A stretch of 10,718 nucleotides of DNA from Ferruginibacter sp. (GCA_025357775.1 JANXOQ010000469.1:1-10718), one strand, 5' to 3'; shown: positions 1 through 7,091, counted from the stretch's first letter. Made by a program: numbers and translations. The notes: generated from the sequence alone by a model not told the origin.

Positions 1-455
1 ATATCATTTCCATTAATTTTTACCGCTGCAATAAATAACGCTACCGACACTTGGTATCTATCTCCTTCAGCCCCAAGTTTACCCTGCATAGTACCTAAAA
101 AACCTGCAAGTACTGCTACACTTGTTAAATTATCTACACGCTTACAAAGTGCTACTATTTTCTCATACACAGGTCCTACAATTATGTTATTGGGTTGTCC
201 TATAAGGTTTTGCGCTTTTGTAAGCATTTCTAACTGCTTTGTACCTAATTTGGTTTGTTTTACAGCTTCCTCAAATTGTTGCTGTAATTTTTTATATTGC
301 ACATACAATTGTGTCAATTGTTGCCCTGCAGTTGTAGCAGCAAGTGTAGTTTGTATCTGGTTTAACGGGTCAGTAACTAAGCATTGCGAAAAAACTTTAG
401 ATTGCTGCAAAAACAACACAAATACTAAGGCAATTGTTAAAATTTTACTTTTCAT
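1..455 (-). CDS. Secreted VirB5/TraI-like conjugation protein, 3' end missing
   Basis: The first 151 codons are present and the gene runs off the left edge. Residues 1-24 form a signal peptide (MKSK, hydrophobic core, then VFSQ). The mature part opens with a DPLNQIQ stretch, followed by a Gln/Lys-rich amphipathic, probably coiled-coil segment at about residues 48-75. This layout of signal peptide, short DP-containing start and long helices is that of VirB5/TrbJ proteins and of TraI (DUF4141), which follows TraG in Bacteroidetes conjugative transposons. Such proteins act in the periplasm or at the pilus tip. The start at 455 lies 20 nt after the VirB4 stop, so the two genes are probably co-transcribed. 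An ATG 5 nt upstream (458-460) reads ATGAAATGA and is not the start. I infer the family from architecture and gene order, not from a decisive motif; a general exported coiled-coil protein is the alternative. Confidence 0.6.
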   Translation of the reverse strand, partial: MKSKILTIALVFVLFLQQSKVFSQCLVTDPLNQIQTTLAATTAGQQLTQLYVQYKKLQQQFEEAVKQTKLGTKQLEMLTKAQNLIGQPNNIIVGPVYEKIVALCKRVDNLTSVAVLAGFLGTMQGKLGAEGDRYQVSVALFIAAVKINGND

Positions 456-475
456 TTCATTTTGTTTTTTGTTAA

Positions 476-2899
476 TTAATTTTTTTTCATATCATCTGCA
501 AACTGCCTTATGGCAAGGTGCAAATCTCCTTTTAAATTTTTTTGGTATTCGTATATTTTTTCATTTTCTTTTTTTTCAGTGGTATACATTGCATATTCAA
601 AAGGAGATGGCTCGTAGGCGTATACTTTATTAACCCCTCCTAAGCTTACAAAAACCTCTCGGTATTTAAACGAAGGGTCGTTGCTTCTATTTACGCTTAG
701 TATCATTGCTTTTTCTTTTTCGGTAAGCCCTAGTAAGCTTTGCAAAGAATCAAACATATTTATAAACTTGCGCAAGTCTAAAATAATTTTACAATCAGCA
801 TTGTTTAAAATAGAGTTCTTTACAATCTCGTTGCCCACAATATCATCTACCTCTTGTGTTACTATTATAGCCTCTCCATTATGCTTACGTACAGTTTTGT
901 ACAAGTATTTCATAAAATCTGCCATACCGCCGTTGGCTATTGCTTTCCAAGCTTCTTCTATTAAAATAGTACGTTTAGCTCCTTTTATATGAAATAGTTT
1001 ATCTATGTAAATATCCATAATCATAAAAGTAACTACAGAAAAAAGTACTTTATTATTTTTAATAGAATCCAGTTCAAAAACGATGAAGCGTTCGTTTAAT
1101 AAATCATAATTAGCTTGGCTGTTTAATAAAAAATCATATATGCCTCCTTTGTAAAATTGGCTAAGTACTATTTTAAAACTATCTACATCAAAAAATCTTT
1201 TGCGGCTATCGGTACTCCAAATAGCAGCTTCTATGTGTATAATAAATTCGTAAAATGTATTAAAGCAAGGGAAAATTTCTGTGTGTTCTGCTAAAAACTC
1301 ATAGTATCTTCTTATTGAATCTCTAATAATCGCATCTTCTTCTTGTGAAAGTTCACCATTTTTTCGCCAAAGGGTACCAATCAAAGTTTTTATAGTTTCA
1401 ATATTATCTTCTGTAACGCCTTTGGGTTTAAGAAATGGATTAAAGGAAAGCTTGGTACTTTCGTTATATTCAAAAAATACTCCTCCTAAATAATTACACA
1501 ATTTTTTATAAGACAACCCCACATCTACAATAAGTACATGAGCGCCTTGGTCGTAGTAGTTTCGCATTAGGTGGTTGGTAAAAAAAGATTTACCCGAGCC
1601 AGACCCACCAATAATATATTTATTTCTATTAAAAATAATTTTGTTCATTGGTTCTTCCGTAAAATCGACCAATATAGGGTTCAGCGTTGCCCTATCACAA
1701 AGTTTAATACCATAATCGCTAGAAGTAGATTCGTTTATGGTTTCAAAATTAAATAAACAAGCAGCATGCGTAGCAAATGTAAAAAATGTTTCGTCATGTG
1801 GTAAATCTCCAGCATTGCCAGGCACTCCTGCCCAAAACATACTAGCTTTATCCAATGTGGGTTGGTTAGCCATACAACCTAGTTTTTCAAACGAAGAGGA
1901 TGCCATTAATTTTTTTTGACGAAGCGTATCTTCGTTGCTATCCCATACAAGCAAGTTAAAATGGCAGCGCACAACTTTTTTTCCAAGGGCAGCTTCTTGT
2001 AAGTAATCGTCAGTATGTTTAGCGTTTACCTCATTTTGTCTGCTATACAAACTAAAAGAATGTAACTGCTTGCGCTTTTTTTCAAAATTTCTTAAGTGCT
2101 CTTCTTGGTTATCAATAAAAATATATTGGTTAAAAATGTGTTCGCATTTTAACCCAAGCCCAAGTTCAAAAGCAAATGATGTAAAAATTTTTGTTTGATC
2201 AGTGGAGTAACGTGCGTCTATTTTTGATGGTTCAATCATATTAGGTGCAGCGTCTACTGTGGATATATTAAAAAAAGAGCATTTATTATCCCCGATAGTA
2301 AATGGATCTTTAGAAAAATCTAAATCGTTGGAAAAATTATCTTTTGTTAAAGAAAAATATTGACCTAGCAGGCCCTTTTTTTCGTCTGTCCCTACAAGAT
2401 CTTCGCTAGTAAGTCTAGTAAAAGTAAAAAATCCAGAGGTTTTGCAAAAATGTATAAACTTTTCTACAGAGGATACAAAATTATCTACTATATCTTGTTT
2501 TAAAAAAGTTTGTGGTACTAATTTTGAAGTTGTAAAGATTGTATCGTATGAAGATTTTTTTGCTTTTGAAGTTTTTACAAAGTATATATAACATTCATGG
2601 TCAAATGTATTTCTTTCAAAAAAGTGAAGGTTACTTTGTTTTTCTATATAACTATTGGCATTTTTTGAAGCAGCAAATTTTGATTTTAAAAACCAATCTT
2701 GCTTGTGTATAACGGTAAAATCTGGTAAAATAGAAAGAGCCTTAGAAAAAACATTATTAACTTCCGCTAACTCACTTTCATTTAATGTAAATGCTTCAGG
2801 CACAGTTAATTTAAAAGCGATGGCTAAATCAGCTTTTTTGGTAATTATTATGTTTTCCTCAATTTTAAAAATTGGTTGAGCGTCAAATAAATTCCTCAT
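476..2899 (-). CDS. traG: VirB4-type conjugation ATPase, Bacteroidetes TraG family
   Basis: This is the energising ATPase of a type IV secretion (mating-pair formation) apparatus, at the cytoplasmic face of the inner membrane. Numbered from the ATG at 2899 (807 aa), the N-terminal domain carries the stretch LPDFTVIHKQDWF (about 58-70), which is typical of Bacteroidetes TraG. The P-loop GGSGSGKS is at 431-438, and the Walker B segment ILIEEAW at 645-651 is followed by TVRKHNGEAIIVTQEVDDIVGN. Length and motifs look intact. The frame is open upstream to a TTG at 2929, but I choose ATG 2899 because family members begin with a short MR(K/N)-type start directly before the 'I..E..III.K.ADLAIAF' segment. 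It sits between the TraF-like gene (49 nt upstream) and the VirB5-like gene (20 nt downstream), the usual E-F-G order. No frameshift is seen. Confidence 0.95.
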   Translation of the reverse strand: MRNLFDAQPIFKIEENIIITKKADLAIAFKLTVPEAFTLNESELAEVNNVFSKALSILPDFTVIHKQDWFLKSKFAASKNANSYIEKQSNLHFFERNTFDHECYIYFVKTSKAKKSSYDTIFTTSKLVPQTFLKQDIVDNFVSSVEKFIHFCKTSGFFTFTRLTSEDLVGTDEKKGLLGQYFSLTKDNFSNDLDFSKDPFTIGDNKCSFFNISTVDAAPNMIEPSKIDARYSTDQTKIFTSFAFELGLGLKCEHIFNQYIFIDNQEEHLRNFEKKRKQLHSFSLYSRQNEVNAKHTDDYLQEAALGKKVVRCHFNLLVWDSNEDTLRQKKLMASSSFEKLGCMANQPTLDKASMFWAGVPGNAGDLPHDETFFTFATHAACLFNFETINESTSSDYGIKLCDRATLNPILVDFTEEPMNKIIFNRNKYIIGGSGSGKSFFTNHLMRNYYDQGAHVLIVDVGLSYKKLCNYLGGVFFEYNESTKLSFNPFLKPKGVTEDNIETIKTLIGTLWRKNGELSQEEDAIIRDSIRRYYEFLAEHTEIFPCFNTFYEFIIHIEAAIWSTDSRKRFFDVDSFKIVLSQFYKGGIYDFLLNSQANYDLLNERFIVFELDSIKNNKVLFSVVTFMIMDIYIDKLFHIKGAKRTILIEEAWKAIANGGMADFMKYLYKTVRKHNGEAIIVTQEVDDIVGNEIVKNSILNNADCKIILDLRKFINMFDSLQSLLGLTEKEKAMILSVNRSNDPSFKYREVFVSLGGVNKVYAYEPSPFEYAMYTTEKKENEKIYEYQKNLKGDLHLAIRQFADDMKKN

Positions 2900-2947
2900 A
2901 CTAAAAAAATTATAAAACCATATAAACAAATAAATAAAATACCTATA

Positions 2948-3262
2948 TTATTTTTTTTGCACTAAATCTCTAAAACAAGAAGAATCAATACTTCTCAATT
3001 TTTTATCTTGTTTTAAGGATGCTAAATATTTTTCAAAGCCATTTTCACCAAATTTATTAACAAACCAAAATAAAAAACCTAATGATGAACCAAAAATTAT
3101 AAAAAATATTGCAAGCAATAATATAAGTTGAAGACCTGCAATTTGAAGTATCATAAATATAACAAAGTTGAAGAAAAAAATACCAAGCAATACAAAAATT
3201 GCACTTCCTTTTACTCCCTTAAACTCGGCTGATTTTCCGATGCCTTTATTAACTGTGTACAT
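2948..3262 (-). CDS. traF: TraF-like small conjugation membrane protein (DUF4133)
   Basis: A 104-aa inner-membrane protein with two predicted transmembrane helices (about residues 20-42 and 46-68) and a short charged C-terminal tail. The N-terminal VNKGIGKSAEFKGVKG segment matches the NKGIG...EFKGLK signature of the DUF4133/TraF family found between TraE and TraG in Bacteroidetes conjugative transposons. The layout is analogous to VirB3, which partners VirB4. Here too it lies directly upstream of the VirB4-type ATPase. It begins 123 nt after the stop of the preceding TraE-like gene, the largest gap inside the operon, and a long imperfect stem-loop fills that gap. The ATG at 3262 is the only reasonable start. 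The name rests on the N-terminal motif plus synteny. Confidence 0.87.
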   Translation of the reverse strand: MYTVNKGIGKSAEFKGVKGSAIFVLLGIFFFNFVIFMILQIAGLQLILLLAIFFIIFGSSLGFLFWFVNKFGENGFEKYLASLKQDKKLRSIDSSCFRDLVQKK

Positions 3263-3290
3263 TTTTTAAAAAAATTAAGATTTAAAATGA

Positions 3291-3367
3291 GTTATACTAT
3301 AATTTTAATAATTTTTCGGCTTTTGTATTGCATGATATGCCAATAATCATTATTACCATAGTATAAC
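3291..3367 (-). other. Long imperfect stem-loop between TraE-like and TraF-like genes
   Basis: The outer arms gttatactat (3291-3300) and atagtataac (3358-3367) are perfect 10-bp complements. Inside them a second pair, taataat (3306-3312) and attatta (3349-3355), and a third short pair, ggc (3318-3320) and gcc (3339-3341), are correctly nested. The structure fills most of the 123-nt gap between the pilin-like gene and the TraF-like gene. There is no immediate T-run after it on the minus strand, so it is not a classical terminator. An mRNA processing or stability element that lets pilin message exceed ATPase message is a plausible role, but that is inference. Confidence 0.55.
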
Positions 3368-3385
3368 CCACTAAATGTGTACTTA

Positions 3386-3748
3386 CTATGCAGGTACAAA
3401 TTTATCTACTACTAGAGCTGCTACTGCAAAAAAGATTGCAGCACCTAACCAACCTGCAATTTCTTTGTGTAATCCTTCTCTTTCGCCACCTACTTTGCTC
3501 ATTACTCTCACAGCACCTATTAATAACATAATAACTGCAAGTGAATACAAAATAGTTTTACCAGTAGTTTTAATAGTACCAGCTTCAGTACTTAATGAAC
3601 TCATACCAGCAGTTACTCCACCTTGTGCAAGTGCAGGCACACTGTATAGTATACAGCCTACAAAAACTAAAGTAATTACTTTAAATGCTTTAAGCATTAG
3701 CGAAATTGCATAATCCTTTTGATTTGTTTTTAATTGGTTTTTTTTCAT
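3386..3748 (-). CDS. traE: TraE-like pilin-type membrane protein (DUF4134), copy 2
   Basis: A 120-aa protein of VirB2 layout. It has a long basic N-terminus, a signal peptide ending about ALAQ (residues 39-42), a short periplasmic stretch, and two hydrophobic helices (about 65-84 and 98-117) separated by the polar loop VMSKVGGEREGLHKEIAGW. This agrees with DUF4134/TraE proteins, small membrane subunits encoded just before TraF and TraG. Their similarity to VirB2 pilins comes from topology. It is clearly paralogous to the gene at 3793-4095: both share the core LLIGAVR(V/I)MxK, then LHKEI, one W, and a second helix ending DK. An internal Met at residue 18 (position 3697) would give a shorter, more ordinary signal peptide and is a real alternative start. 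No Shine-Dalgarno decides between them. Confidence 0.88.
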   Translation of the reverse strand: MKKNQLKTNQKDYAISLMLKAFKVITLVFVGCILYSVPALAQGGVTAGMSSLSTEAGTIKTTGKTILYSLAVIMLLIGAVRVMSKVGGEREGLHKEIAGWLGAAIFFAVAALVVDKFVPA

Positions 3749-3792
3749 TTTTTTTGATTTTTATAATTAATAATAGTGAGACTCCGTTTTTA

Positions 3793-4095
3793 TTATGCAC
3801 TAAGTTTATCTAATGCTAAACCAGCTACTGAAAAAAATAGTACCGCAGCAAACCAGTTTTTTATTTCTTTATGTAAATCATCTCTTTCTCCTGACTTCCC
3901 CATTATTCTTACTGCTCCTATTAAAAGCGCTATAAGAGCAATAGAATAACATATTTTTGACATTCCACTTTTAATTGTTGTAGCATCTGTAACCAGCGCT
4001 TGTGCAAAAATTGGCATACTATAAAATAAGCAGCAACCAAAAACAATTATCTTTAACAATTGCCTAATAACCTTTTGCTTAACTATTATTTTCAT
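3793..4095 (-). CDS. TraE-like pilin-type membrane protein (DUF4134), copy 1
   Basis: A 100-aa protein with an N-terminal signal peptide ending about PIFAQ (residues 28-32) and two transmembrane helices (about 47-64 and 81-97). The linker MGKSGERDDLHKEIKNW closely parallels the neighbouring gene at 3386-3748, so the pair arose by tandem duplication. Its first codons overlap the end of the upstream Asn-rich gene by 17 nt (4079-4095) in a different frame, which suggests translational coupling. The gap to copy 2 is only 44 nt. The likely role is a VirB2-like structural subunit in the mating channel or pilus. Whether both copies are assembled together, or one is a minor variant, cannot be told from the sequence. 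Confidence 0.85.
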   Translation of the reverse strand: MKIIVKQKVIRQLLKIIVFGCCLFYSMPIFAQALVTDATTIKSGMSKICYSIALIALLIGAVRIMGKSGERDDLHKEIKNWFAAVLFFSVAGLALDKLSA

Positions 4096-4801
4096 TGCTC
4101 TTTAAGTTATTGTTTATTAAATGTAAGAGAGAATCCATCTTTAGTGGTTTTTCTTTTATTGGTTCTTTTATTTCGTTTATTTTTTCTGTAGGCTCTTTAG
4201 TTAATTCGTTAATAGCTGCAGTATTTAATGTAACATTGGTTGCTGACACTTCGTTTTCAATAATTAAATCATCATTTTGGTACGATTCTTCATTTTTAAC
4301 ACTTTCATTGCTAGTGTTAAATAATTGCTGCGAAATTGTAGTATTGTCCTCATGCTGGTTTAAATTATTATTATGTAAATAATTTTCATTTGTATCTAAA
4401 GATGCACTATTGAATATTTCATTTGTGTTGTGTGTAATTTTTTCGTTTTCATTAAATGTATCCTCAAGTGTAGGTAACTCTGCACCATAATCATTGTTAA
4501 CAACATTATCACCAGATAAATCAATAATTCCGTTTTGATAGTTTAAACTTGCTGTGTCAAAATCAAATTTATTTTGTTCATTGTAACTGTTGTCAGTTAA
4601 AATAAAATCATTTTGGTTTATTGTTTTTTTGGTAGATATCGTTCCACTATTTACTGGTATTGCTTGTGGAGATGTTTCTTTTGACTTACCTTTTGACGTA
4701 CTAAACAATTTACCATTTTTTAGAATGATGTATCCACCAACCAAAAGATAATAACATAAAGTAATGACCCCAATGATTAAAATAAATTGTCCCCAAGACA
4801 T
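4079..4801 (-). CDS. Membrane-anchored Asn-rich protein of unknown function, first gene of transfer operon
   Basis: I do not recognise this 240-aa protein. One transmembrane helix is visible near the N-terminus (about residues 6-27), preceded by only MSWGQ and followed by a basic stretch (KNGK...SKGKSK). By the positive-inside rule the long C-terminal part should be cytoplasmic. That part (about 45-215) is low-complexity, rich in Asn, Glu, Ser and Thr, with no visible fold and probably disordered. A short Lys/Glu/Pro-rich run (KEPTEKINEIKEPIKEKPLK) and a final helix-like segment (about 222-234) may be the conserved business end. It is the first gene after the gene-free region and overlaps the start of the next gene by 17 nt, so it belongs to the transfer operon. 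It could be a fast-evolving scaffold or accessory factor of the transfer apparatus; that is inference. Confidence 0.75.
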   Translation of the reverse strand: MSWGQFILIIGVITLCYYLLVGGYIILKNGKLFSTSKGKSKETSPQAIPVNSGTISTKKTINQNDFILTDNSYNEQNKFDFDTASLNYQNGIIDLSGDNVVNNDYGAELPTLEDTFNENEKITHNTNEIFNSASLDTNENYLHNNNLNQHEDNTTISQQLFNTSNESVKNEESYQNDDLIIENEVSATNVTLNTAAINELTKEPTEKINEIKEPIKEKPLKMDSLLHLINNNLKSNENNS

Positions 4802-4818
4802 AAATTGTTAATTTTTAC

Positions 4819-4826
4819 CAAATCTA
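4819..4826 (-). promoter_or_regulatory. Candidate -7 box of the transfer operon promoter
   Basis: On the minus strand the sequence reads TAGATTTG, a full match to the Bacteroidetes TAnnTTTG -7 consensus, 17 nt before the ATG of the first operon gene. No clear TTTG -33 element lies at the expected distance. In such AT-rich DNA a chance match is possible. Confidence 0.4.
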
Positions 4827-5127
4827 ATAGTATTTTTACTACTTTTTATAAAAAATAAAAAATAAAAATAAAAAAGTTATATTACATTGATTGTAAATTA
4901 TTTACATAGTAATATTTTATTAATTTGATATAAAAAATACCATTTCCCCCCATTTTTCTTAAAAATTAACATTTGTTTTGCATTATTTGCATGGTAAAAA
5001 AAATTATTTTTTTCTTTTTATTAGGCTTTCGCAATATTTTTTTTTGTGTGGATTAACATTTTTTTTAAGTACTAGAAAATTACTTGAACCTAATTAAAAA
5101 TGGAATTACAAATTTGTGATTTTATAG

Positions 5128-5292
5128 GAGTATTTTATTGTTAGATTTTTGCAAATTAATTGTGCATTTGTAATTTATTCTGCTTTATTGTATAAGCATA
5201 AGCAAGAAGATATTATTAATAAAATCTATGCTATTGTAAATGCGGATTAAGTAAAGTTTGTGAGGCTAATTGATAATAATACTTTAGTATGA
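5128..5292 (+). pseudogene. Possible remnant of a decayed coding sequence
   Basis: On the plus strand one frame is open from 5128 to a TAA at 5248-5250 and, in the same frame, stays open to a TGA at 5290-5292. The translation looks protein-like around YKHKQEDIINKIYAIVNAD, then stop, then VKFVRLIDNNTLV. There is no ATG in the first segment, so it cannot be an intact gene. I do not recognise a family, and chance openness in AT-rich DNA is possible. Confidence 0.2.
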
Positions 5293-5370
5293 TGAACTAT
5301 TAAAGTTGTACTATTACTATGTACTATAAAGGTAATACAATTATAAAAAATATTTCAGCTATTAACAATT

Positions 5371-6480
5371 CTATTTTACATCAAAATCAACAACCACCTT
5401 ATTAGTTAATGGGCGACTTTGACAAGTGAGAATAAATCCTTGCTCCACCTCATCATCTTCCAATGCATAGTTAACATCCATGTGTACTTTTCCTTCAATA
5501 AGTTTTGCCCTACAAGTGCAACATACACCGCCTTTGCATGCATAAGGCAGGTCTATTAATTGTTGCATTGCTGCATCTAAAATATTTCCATCTTTATAAC
5601 CAAGTTCAAAATCGTAGCTTCTGCCGTCTAGCTTTATAGTAATACTACTCCTTTCTTCCTGCCCGCTTTCAATTACCTCAAGTTCCCTACCTTCTACACC
5701 AGCAGATTTGGAAGACCTACTACCCACTGCTAACTGCCCCTTGCCAATTGACGATCCAAACAATTCAAAATGTATATTAGATTTTGCAAGACCTGCTTTT
5801 TCTAGAAAGGTGGATGATGCAAAAATCATTTCTTCTGGTCCACATAAATACGCATCATCAAAGGTTTTAAAATGTACCAGCTTTTGCAGGATTTCTAATT
5901 TTGCTGTATCAATTCTACCGTAGTTTATAGTAGCATCCGTACGCTCCCTGCTCAAAATATTTATACAATTAAACCGCTGTATAAATTTATTTTTTAGGGC
6001 TTCTATTTCTTCAAAAAAAATAATTGAACCCCTGTTTTTATTGCCGTATATAAGTGTAAACTTACTTTGTGCTTGTGTTTGCAGCAAATGTTTTATAATA
6101 GAAAGTATGGGCGTAATACCGCTCCCTGCTGCTATTCCTACATAATTTCCTGTTTTATTTTTACTTATAAATCTTCCCGTAGGCGGCATTACCTCTAATA
6201 AATCCCCTTCTCTTAACACTTCATTTGCATAGGTAGAAAAAACACCCGCCTCCACTTTTTTTATAGCTATTTTTAAAATGTTTTCATGTGGAGCTACACA
6301 TAAAGAATAACTACGACGAACTTCTTCACCATTTATACTTTTACGCAATGTTATATTTTGCCCTTCGTTAAAAGTAAATGTATGTATCAATTCACTCGGT
6401 ACATCAAAACATACCGATACACAATCTGCCGTTTCTTTTATTATTTTATTTACCCTTAATAAGTGAAAATGTGCTGCCAT
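5371..6480 (-). CDS. paaE: PaaE-type ferredoxin reductase (phenylacetyl-CoA epoxidase reductase-like)
   Basis: A 369-aa oxidoreductase that passes electrons from NAD(P)H through a flavin to a 2Fe-2S centre and on to a diiron monooxygenase. The FAD domain has RRSYSL (55-60), and the nucleotide-binding domain has GIAAGSGITPILSI (115-128) and CGPEEM (213-218). The C-terminal plant-type ferredoxin domain has C315, C320, C323 and C353 (CX4CX2C...C). This domain order is that of PaaE/PaaK; Hmp-like and other monooxygenase reductases are alternatives. A variable linker at about 243-278 (GKGQLAVGSRSSKSAGVEG...) encodes a 7-bp repeat remnant. The ATG at 6480 is 1 nt after the stop of the TetR-family gene, so the two are translationally coupled and the regulator probably controls this gene. 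PaaA-D partners are not in the window; downstream lies the gene-free region and then the transfer operon. Confidence 0.88.
   Translation of the reverse strand: MAAHFHLLRVNKIIKETADCVSVCFDVPSELIHTFTFNEGQNITLRKSINGEEVRRSYSLCVAPHENILKIAIKKVEAGVFSTYANEVLREGDLLEVMPPTGRFISKNKTGNYVGIAAGSGITPILSIIKHLLQTQAQSKFTLIYGNKNRGSIIFFEEIEALKNKFIQRFNCINILSRERTDATINYGRIDTAKLEILQKLVHFKTFDDAYLCGPEEMIFASSTFLEKAGLAKSNIHFELFGSSIGKGQLAVGSRSSKSAGVEGRELEVIESGQEERSSITIKLDGRSYDFELGYKDGNILDAAMQQLIDLPYACKGGVCCTCRAKLIEGKVHMDVNYALEDDEVEQGFILTCQSRPLTNKVVVDFDVK
5717..5751. repeat. Degenerate 7-bp tandem repeat inside the paaE linker
   Basis: On the plus strand the units are CTACTAC, CCACTGC, TAACTGC, CCCTTGC and CAATTGA, an imperfect heptamer of consensus about CNACTGC. 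On the coding strand it gives GGCAGT-like units translated as GQLAVGS. The opposite frame reads LPTANCPLP. From memory, these are the characteristic translations of GGCAGT-type tandem repeats scattered through many Bacteroidetes genomes. The insertion is in frame and lies in a non-catalytic linker between the reductase and ferredoxin domains. Confidence 0.5.
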
Positions 6481-6481
6481 A

Positions 6482-7072
6482 TTAATTTGTAATACCGTTT
6501 AATAAATGATTTACCATATTTTGCTGTAATACTTCTACCGTAAAATTATTTTTCTTACTTTTTAAAAACTCTAGCCCACGTACTGCAGAAAGTATTGTTA
6601 ACACTGTAATACGGGGTTGAAGTTTTTTAAATAATTTTTTTTTTATTCCTTCCTCAATAATTTCTACAAAATTATTTTCATAAATTTTTCTTTGTATCAA
6701 AAATTCTCCTAGTTGTTTTTTGGGTAATTGTTTCCATTCGTAATCTGCTACATATACTTTATCAAAATCTATAAATAATTTTTGTATATGAAACTCTATA
6801 AGCTTCTTTGTTTTTTTATCAGCATTTTCAGGCGAAGAAATAATGGTTTGCATAAACGTAGAATAATCAGCAGCAATATCAAAACAAATTTCTTGCAACA
6901 ATTCTGCTTTTGAACCAATATGATTGTACAAACTTGGTGCTTCTACACCCAAAGTGTCTGCTAGCTCACGTACGGAGGTAGCTTTAAAACCCTTACTCCT
7001 AAAAAGCATGGCAGCATTTTTTAAAATGCTATCTTTTTTTGTTTCGTTTAATTGTATTTTTATTTTAGCCAT
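6482..7072 (-). CDS. TetR/AcrR-family transcriptional regulator, likely controlling paaE
   Basis: A 196-aa protein with the N-terminal TetR DNA-binding domain. It has a leading helix (KDSILKNAAMLFRSKGFKATSV, about 13-34) and a helix-turn-helix at about 33-52 (VRELADTLGVEAPSLYNHIGSK), followed by an all-helical ligand-binding and dimerisation domain. The family normally represses and is released by a small ligand. With paaE directly behind it (1-nt gap), a phenylacetate-derived effector such as phenylacetyl-CoA is a reasonable guess, not a demonstrated one. A 12-bp perfect palindrome at 7072-7083 touches its start codon, and a TAGTTTTG -7 box sits just upstream at 7084-7091, an arrangement suited to autorepression. 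The frame is open upstream but has no ATG, so 7072 is the start. This implies a nearly leaderless transcript. Confidence 0.9.
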   Translation of the reverse strand: MAKIKIQLNETKKDSILKNAAMLFRSKGFKATSVRELADTLGVEAPSLYNHIGSKAELLQEICFDIAADYSTFMQTIISSPENADKKTKKLIEFHIQKLFIDFDKVYVADYEWKQLPKKQLGEFLIQRKIYENNFVEIIEEGIKKKLFKKLQPRITVLTILSAVRGLEFLKSKKNNFTVEVLQQNMVNHLLNGITN

Positions 7073-7083
7073 AAGTATACTTA
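7072..7083. promoter_or_regulatory. Palindromic candidate operator at the TetR start codon
   Basis: TAAGTATACTTA is a perfect 12-bp palindrome that ends on the first base of the TetR ATG and directly follows the -7 box. TetR-family proteins bind short palindromes, often in their own promoters. A repressor bound here would block transcription initiation. The assignment is inference from position and symmetry. Confidence 0.45.
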
Positions 7084-7091
7084 CAAAACTA
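7084..7091 (-). promoter_or_regulatory. Candidate -7 box of the tetR-paaE promoter
   Basis: The minus strand reads TAGTTTTG, a full match to the Bacteroidetes TAnnTTTG -7 consensus, ending 11 nt before the TetR ATG and abutting the palindromic candidate operator. A clear -33 TTTG is not seen at the usual spacing. Confidence 0.45.

Larger units (their letters stand above)
4802..5370. other. Gene-free AT-rich region between transfer operon and paaE
   Basis: No intact gene is visible in these 569 bases. They contain the candidate -7 box at 4819-4826 and two direct copies of TTTGCAT 9 bp apart (4977-4983 and 4986-4992), a possible but weak operator. They also contain an open frame with no ATG at 5128-5247 and several ACTAT repeats near 5296-5327. 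No terminator of the stem-plus-T-run type is visible for paaE. The region lies between mobile-type and chromosomal-type genes, so it may contain a junction of the mobile element, but I see no recognisable attachment repeat. Confidence 0.6.

Noticed and set aside
184..633. 149-aa plus-strand ORF rich in Cys and Phe
   Set aside because: Antisense shadow spanning the end of the VirB4-type gene and the start of the VirB5-like gene; composition is typical of reverse-frame translation.
2900..2929. TTG start giving the VirB4-type ATPase ten more residues
   Set aside because: The extra residues (MFIWFYNFFS) have no counterpart in the family's normal N-terminus, and an ATG lies exactly where family proteins begin.
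5296..5327. Four copies of ACTAT downstream of paaE
   Set aside because: Irregular spacing (14, 6 and 7 nt) and low complexity in AT-rich DNA; not an iteron or CRISPR pattern.
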